NCBI RefSeq assembly: GCF_019890675.1
Contig: NZ_JAIOAA010000026.1
Coordinates: forward strand, 1-56,774
Direction: 5' to 3'
DNA length: 56,774 nt
DNA from: Micromonospora sp. PLK6-60
Lineage (GTDB): Bacteria; Actinomycetota; Actinomycetes; Mycobacteriales; Micromonosporaceae
The notes below the pieces were generated by a model that was given only the letters and a program-made list of their open reading frames with translations, ran no database searches and was not told the DNA's origin. Each line of letters starts with the position of its first letter. Positions within the stretch are counted from its first letter, which is position 1. This document shows, in pieces, positions 55,167-56,774 of the stretch. The position numbers were made by a program, and so were the translations under genes.

Positions 55167-56774
55167 GTGCGACGGGACCAGGAGGATCAGCGCAGGTCAG
55201 CCCGGGTCGACCCGGGCTTCGACCGGCCCTTCCCGTCGTCCGCCCGCCCCGCCGGGGCGGCGTCGCCCCCGGGGCTCCTGTTCGACGCGGTGCTGCTGGA
55301 TCGCGACGGCACGCTGGTGGAGGACGTGCCCTACAACGGCGATCCGGAGAAGGTACGGCCGTTGCCGGGGGTGCGCGAGGCGCTGGACCGGTTGCGGGCG
55401 GCCGGGTTGCGGCTGGGCGTGGTGACCAACCAGTCCGGGCTGGCCCGGGGGCTGTTCGGCGCGGCCGACCTGGCCCGGGTCAACGCGCGGGTCGAGGAGT
55501 TGCTCGGCCCGTTCGACGACTGGCAGGTCTGCCCGCACGACGACCGGGCCGGCTGCCGGTGCCGCAAACCCGCGCCGGGCATGGTGTACGCGGCGGCCGG
55601 CGCGCTGGGCACCGTGCCGGCGCGGTGTGTGCTGGTGGGCGACATCGGTGCGGACGTGATCGCGGCCGGTGCGGCCGGTGCGAGCGCCATCCTGGTGCCG
55701 ACGGCGGTGACCCGCCCCGAGGAGATCGACGCCGCGCCCACCGTCGCCCGGGATCTGCCCGCCGCCGCCGACGAGATCCTGCGCCGCATGCACGCCCTGC
55801 ACCCCACCCGGCCCCGCCGTACCGGCACCGTCCTCGTCGCCCGCAGCGACTCCGCCGGCGACGTCCTCGTCACCGGCCCCGCCATCCGCGCCGTCGCCGC
55901 CCACGCCCACCGCGTCGTCCTACTCTGCGGCCCCCAAGGACGCGCCGCCGCCAACCTGCTCCCCGGCATCGACCACATCATCGAATGGCCCCTGCCCTGG
56001 ATCGACGGTGACCCCGCCCCCGTCAACCCCGACGACATGCACGCCCTCACCCGACAACTCGCCACCATCGGCGCCGACGAAGCTGTCATCTTCACCAGCT
56101 ACCACCAGTCACCCCTACCCCTGGCCCTACTGCTACGCATGGCCGGCGTTCCCCGCATCGCCGCCATCAGCGACGACTACCCCGGCAGCCTCCTCGACAC
56201 CCGCCACCGCGTCCCACCCGGCGTACCCGAACCCGAACGCGCCCTCTCCCTCACCGCCGCCACCGGCTTCACCCTCCCCGCCGACGACGGGCCGGGGCTG
56301 CGGCTGCGGGCGGATGCCGTGCCGCCGCCGCCGCGCGAGCTGGGCGGCCCGGGCTACCTGGTGGTGCATCCCGGTTCCACCGTCCAGGCGCGGGCCTGCC
56401 CGCCCGAGCTGGCCGCCCGGATCGTCCGGGTGCTCACCGCCGGCGGGTACCGGGTGGTGGTCACCGGCGGCCCGGACGAGCGGGAGCTGACCGCCCGGGT
56501 GGCCGGCGACGCGGGCGTCGACCTGGGTGGCCGTACCGGGCTGGCCGACCTCGCCGGGGTGCTCGCCGGGGCGGGCGCGCTGGTCGTCGGCAACACCGGG
56601 CCGGCGCACGTGGCCGCGGCGCTCGGCGTGCCGGTGGTCAGCCTGTTCGCCCCCACCGTCCCGTACGGACAGTGGGGCCCCTACCGGGTGCCCGCCGTCC
56701 GGCTCGGCGACGCCGGGGCACCCTGCCGGGACACCCGGGCGGCCCGCTGCCCGATCCCCGGCCACCCCTGCCTG
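55167..56774 (+). CDS. GmhB-type HAD phosphatase fused to GT9 heptosyltransferase (3' partial)
   Basis: Open from about 55167 to the window edge (536 codons, no stop). Residues about 40-200: HAD-IIIA phosphatase with VLLDRDGTLVEDVPYNGDPE, VVTNQSGLARGLFG, the zinc loop CPHDDRAGCRCRKP (C-x-H...C-x-C) and VLVGDIGADVIAAGA, as in D-glycero-D-manno-heptose-1,7-bisphosphate 7-phosphatase. Residues about 215-536: GT9 heptosyltransferase (VLVARSDSAGDVLVTGPAIR, YLVVHPGSTVQAR, VVVTGGPDERELTARV, VVGNTGPAHVAAALGVPVVS). Start uncertain: GTG 55167 is in frame, while AGGAGG at 55179 has no start after it. Bases 55745-56285 have a different codon style (see findings). Probably opens an ADP-heptose glycan cluster beyond the window. 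Confidence 0.85.
   Translation, partial: MRRDQEDQRRSARVDPGFDRPFPSSARPAGAASPPGLLFDAVLLDRDGTLVEDVPYNGDPEKVRPLPGVREALDRLRAAGLRLGVVTNQSGLARGLFGAADLARVNARVEELLGPFDDWQVCPHDDRAGCRCRKPAPGMVYAAAGALGTVPARCVLVGDIGADVIAAGAAGASAILVPTAVTRPEEIDAAPTVARDLPAAADEILRRMHALHPTRPRRTGTVLVARSDSAGDVLVTGPAIRAVAAHAHRVVLLCGPQGRAAANLLPGIDHIIEWPLPWIDGDPAPVNPDDMHALTRQLATIGADEAVIFTSYHQSPLPLALLLRMAGVPRIAAISDDYPGSLLDTRHRVPPGVPEPERALSLTAATGFTLPADDGPGLRLRADAVPPPPRELGGPGYLVVHPGSTVQARACPPELAARIVRVLTAGGYRVVVTGGPDERELTARVAGDAGVDLGGRTGLADLAGVLAGAGALVVGNTGPAHVAAALGVPVVSLFAPTVPYGQWGPYRVPAVRLGDAGAPCRDTRAARCPIPGHPCL

Overview
The window is chromosomal DNA from a very high-GC actinobacterium, most likely Micromonospora or a close relative in the Micromonosporaceae. 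The support is GC-dominated third codon positions, frequent GTG starts, many genes with a TANNNT-like -10 box 5-8 bases before the start codon (probably leaderless), pairs such as an XRE/DUF5753 regulator with a DUF397 protein, and long GGGGCCCC palindromes between genes. I saw no tRNA, rRNA, CRISPR array, transposase or phage gene. The content is mostly core chromosomal with one accessory island.

Layout. 0-12 kb holds a class F sortase open at the window edge, an ABM monooxygenase, exonuclease III, a PAC2 protein, a lysozyme-like wall protein, an EcsC protein, a GDSL hydrolase, an ABM/membrane protein, a DUF6343-succinate semialdehyde dehydrogenase pair, an LLM oxidoreductase, a GNAT enzyme and a HAD phosphatase with an apparent frameshift. 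12.4-17.7 kb is the accessory island: a secreted RHS/YD-repeat protein whose last 89 residues are a glycine-zipper, AT-richer tail, followed by three small membrane proteins, the first translationally coupled to it. 17.7-19.3 kb holds the DUF397/XRE pair, a small cysteine-motif protein and a complex repeat patch. 19.3-22 kb is a secreted GH9 cellulase with a perfect CebR-type operator. 22-33 kb has a PP2C phosphatase, HrpB helicase, a methyltransferase, a SigB/SigF-family sigma factor, a phospholipase D-like enzyme, a MarR-pirin operon, a GNAT enzyme and a DUF1684 protein. 33-46 kb has a GSP17M-like stress protein, a GH15-SDR operon, a phosphoesterase, a renalase-like flavoprotein, a proton antiporter, a HAD-SpoIIE phosphatase operon, an MscS-like protein and an MFS transporter. 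47-55 kb is a dense stress cluster (acidic small protein, SRPBCC, DUF2795, YihY/BrkB, ChaB, aldehyde dehydrogenase, phytoene desaturase-like enzyme) followed by a Ppm1-type GT2 and another SRPBCC protein. The right edge is a GmhB-type phosphatase fused to a GT9 heptosyltransferase, open at the window end.

How the parts may work together. The most coherent unexpected signal is regulatory. At least eight genes or gene pairs carry GTTT/GTTA-N15/16-GGGTAC, GGGTAG, GGGAAC or GGGCAT just upstream, matching actinobacterial SigB/SigF-type promoters, and a sigma factor of exactly that family lies at 26.5 kb with a SpoIIE-type phosphatase at 41 kb. They concentrate at 47-55 kb and include two divergent back-to-back pairs, which suggests a general-stress regulon. 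The second item of interest is the RHS tail with its coupled membrane protein, a candidate membrane-acting polymorphic effector/immunity pair. All functions are read from sequence and family memory; no database search was run.
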